Of a DNA stretch of 5,218 bases, positions 5,015 through 5,218 are shown piece after piece; within the stretch, counting starts at the first letter, position 1; each line of letters begins with the position of its first letter. This stretch comes from Clostridia bacterium (GTDB lineage: Bacteria > Bacillota_A > Clostridia > Christensenellales > Aristaeellaceae). Both the position numbers and the translations under genes were made by a program. The stretch lies in NCBI GenBank assembly GCA_900754775.1, contig CAAEDZ010000368.1, positions 1 to 5,218 on the forward strand. Direction: 5' to 3'. The notes below the pieces were generated by a model. It was not told where the DNA came from and made no database searches. It saw nothing but the letters and a program-made list of their open reading frames with translations.

Positions 5015-5218
5015 TTAGAAGCCGAGGCTGTCGACGTTCTCGGCGGTGATGACCATCCAGCCCTCGCCCTCGAGTACGGTCTCGCTGCCCTCGCGGAACT
5101 GGAGCGCGGTGTAGCCTTCCACGCCCAGATCCAGCGGGGTGGTGATCTCTTCGCCGGCGAGCAGCTTCTCAGCCAGGGAAATCATCGCCTGACCAGCCAG
5201 AGCGGGATCCCACAGGGT
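5015..5218 (-). CDS. Sugar ABC transporter substrate-binding protein, C-terminal fragment (RhaS/LsrB-like)
   Basis: The last 67 residues of the extracytoplasmic substrate-binding protein of the importer; the signal peptide and most of the ligand pocket lie outside the window. The fragment opens with TLWDPALAGQAMISLAEKLL, which matches the segment in periplasmic-binding-protein type 1 (Peripla_BP_4) proteins where an LWD/LWDP motif precedes the last long helix. It ends in MVITAENVDSLGF, like the ENVDxYxF ending common in rhamnose (RhaS) and autoinducer-2 (LsrB) binding proteins. With the order binding protein, ATPase, permease, permease, this favours a rhamnose/AI-2-like subgroup. The real ligand cannot be assigned from this piece. 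It ends with TAA at 5017-5015. In a Gram-positive host it would be lipid-anchored, but that end is not visible. Confidence 0.85.
   Translation of the reverse strand, partial: TLWDPALAGQAMISLAEKLLAGEEITTPLDLGVEGYTALQFREGSETVLEGEGWMVITAENVDSLGF

Overview
All recognisable genes lie on the minus strand, so the biological reading order runs from position 5218 down to 1. The DNA is GC-rich. It combines strong Shine-Dalgarno sequences (GGAGG type), sigma-A-like promoters with perfect TATAAT boxes, intrinsic terminators with U-tracts, and an RsbW/SpoIIAB-like anti-sigma plus SigB/SigF-like sigma pair. This points to a GC-rich Bacillota, probably a Clostridia member such as a gut Oscillospirales or Christensenellales lineage. 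That placement is inference from style, not a species identification.

Region 1 (5218 to about 1339) is an ABC importer operon of the carbohydrate uptake type 2 (CUT2) class, in the order substrate-binding protein (C-terminal 67 residues only), tandem ATPase, permease, permease. The end of the binding protein and the gene order resemble the RhaS/LsrB (rhamnose / autoinducer-2) group. The substrate cannot be read from this fragment. A long GC-rich hairpin without a U-tract lies between the binding-protein and ATPase genes and probably sets the expression ratio between them. The two permease genes overlap by one base (TGATG). A strong terminator follows the second permease.

Region 2 (1334 to about 568) is a single-gene unit: a promoter, a GNAT-family acetyltransferase of YhbS type, and an intrinsic terminator.

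Region 3 (586 to 1) begins at another sigma-A-like promoter and encodes a degenerate anti-sigma factor followed 17 bases later by the N-terminus of a SigB/SigF-family sigma factor, which runs off the window. At both internal boundaries the terminator of the upstream unit overlaps or abuts the promoter of the next, giving compact punctuation.

I see no mobile element, CRISPR array, tRNA or rRNA. No non-coding stretch reaches 300 bases. The most unusual points are the loss of nucleotide-binding motifs in the anti-sigma factor, which also carries five cysteines, and the altered Walker B of the second ATPase domain. I found no clearly new multi-gene system.
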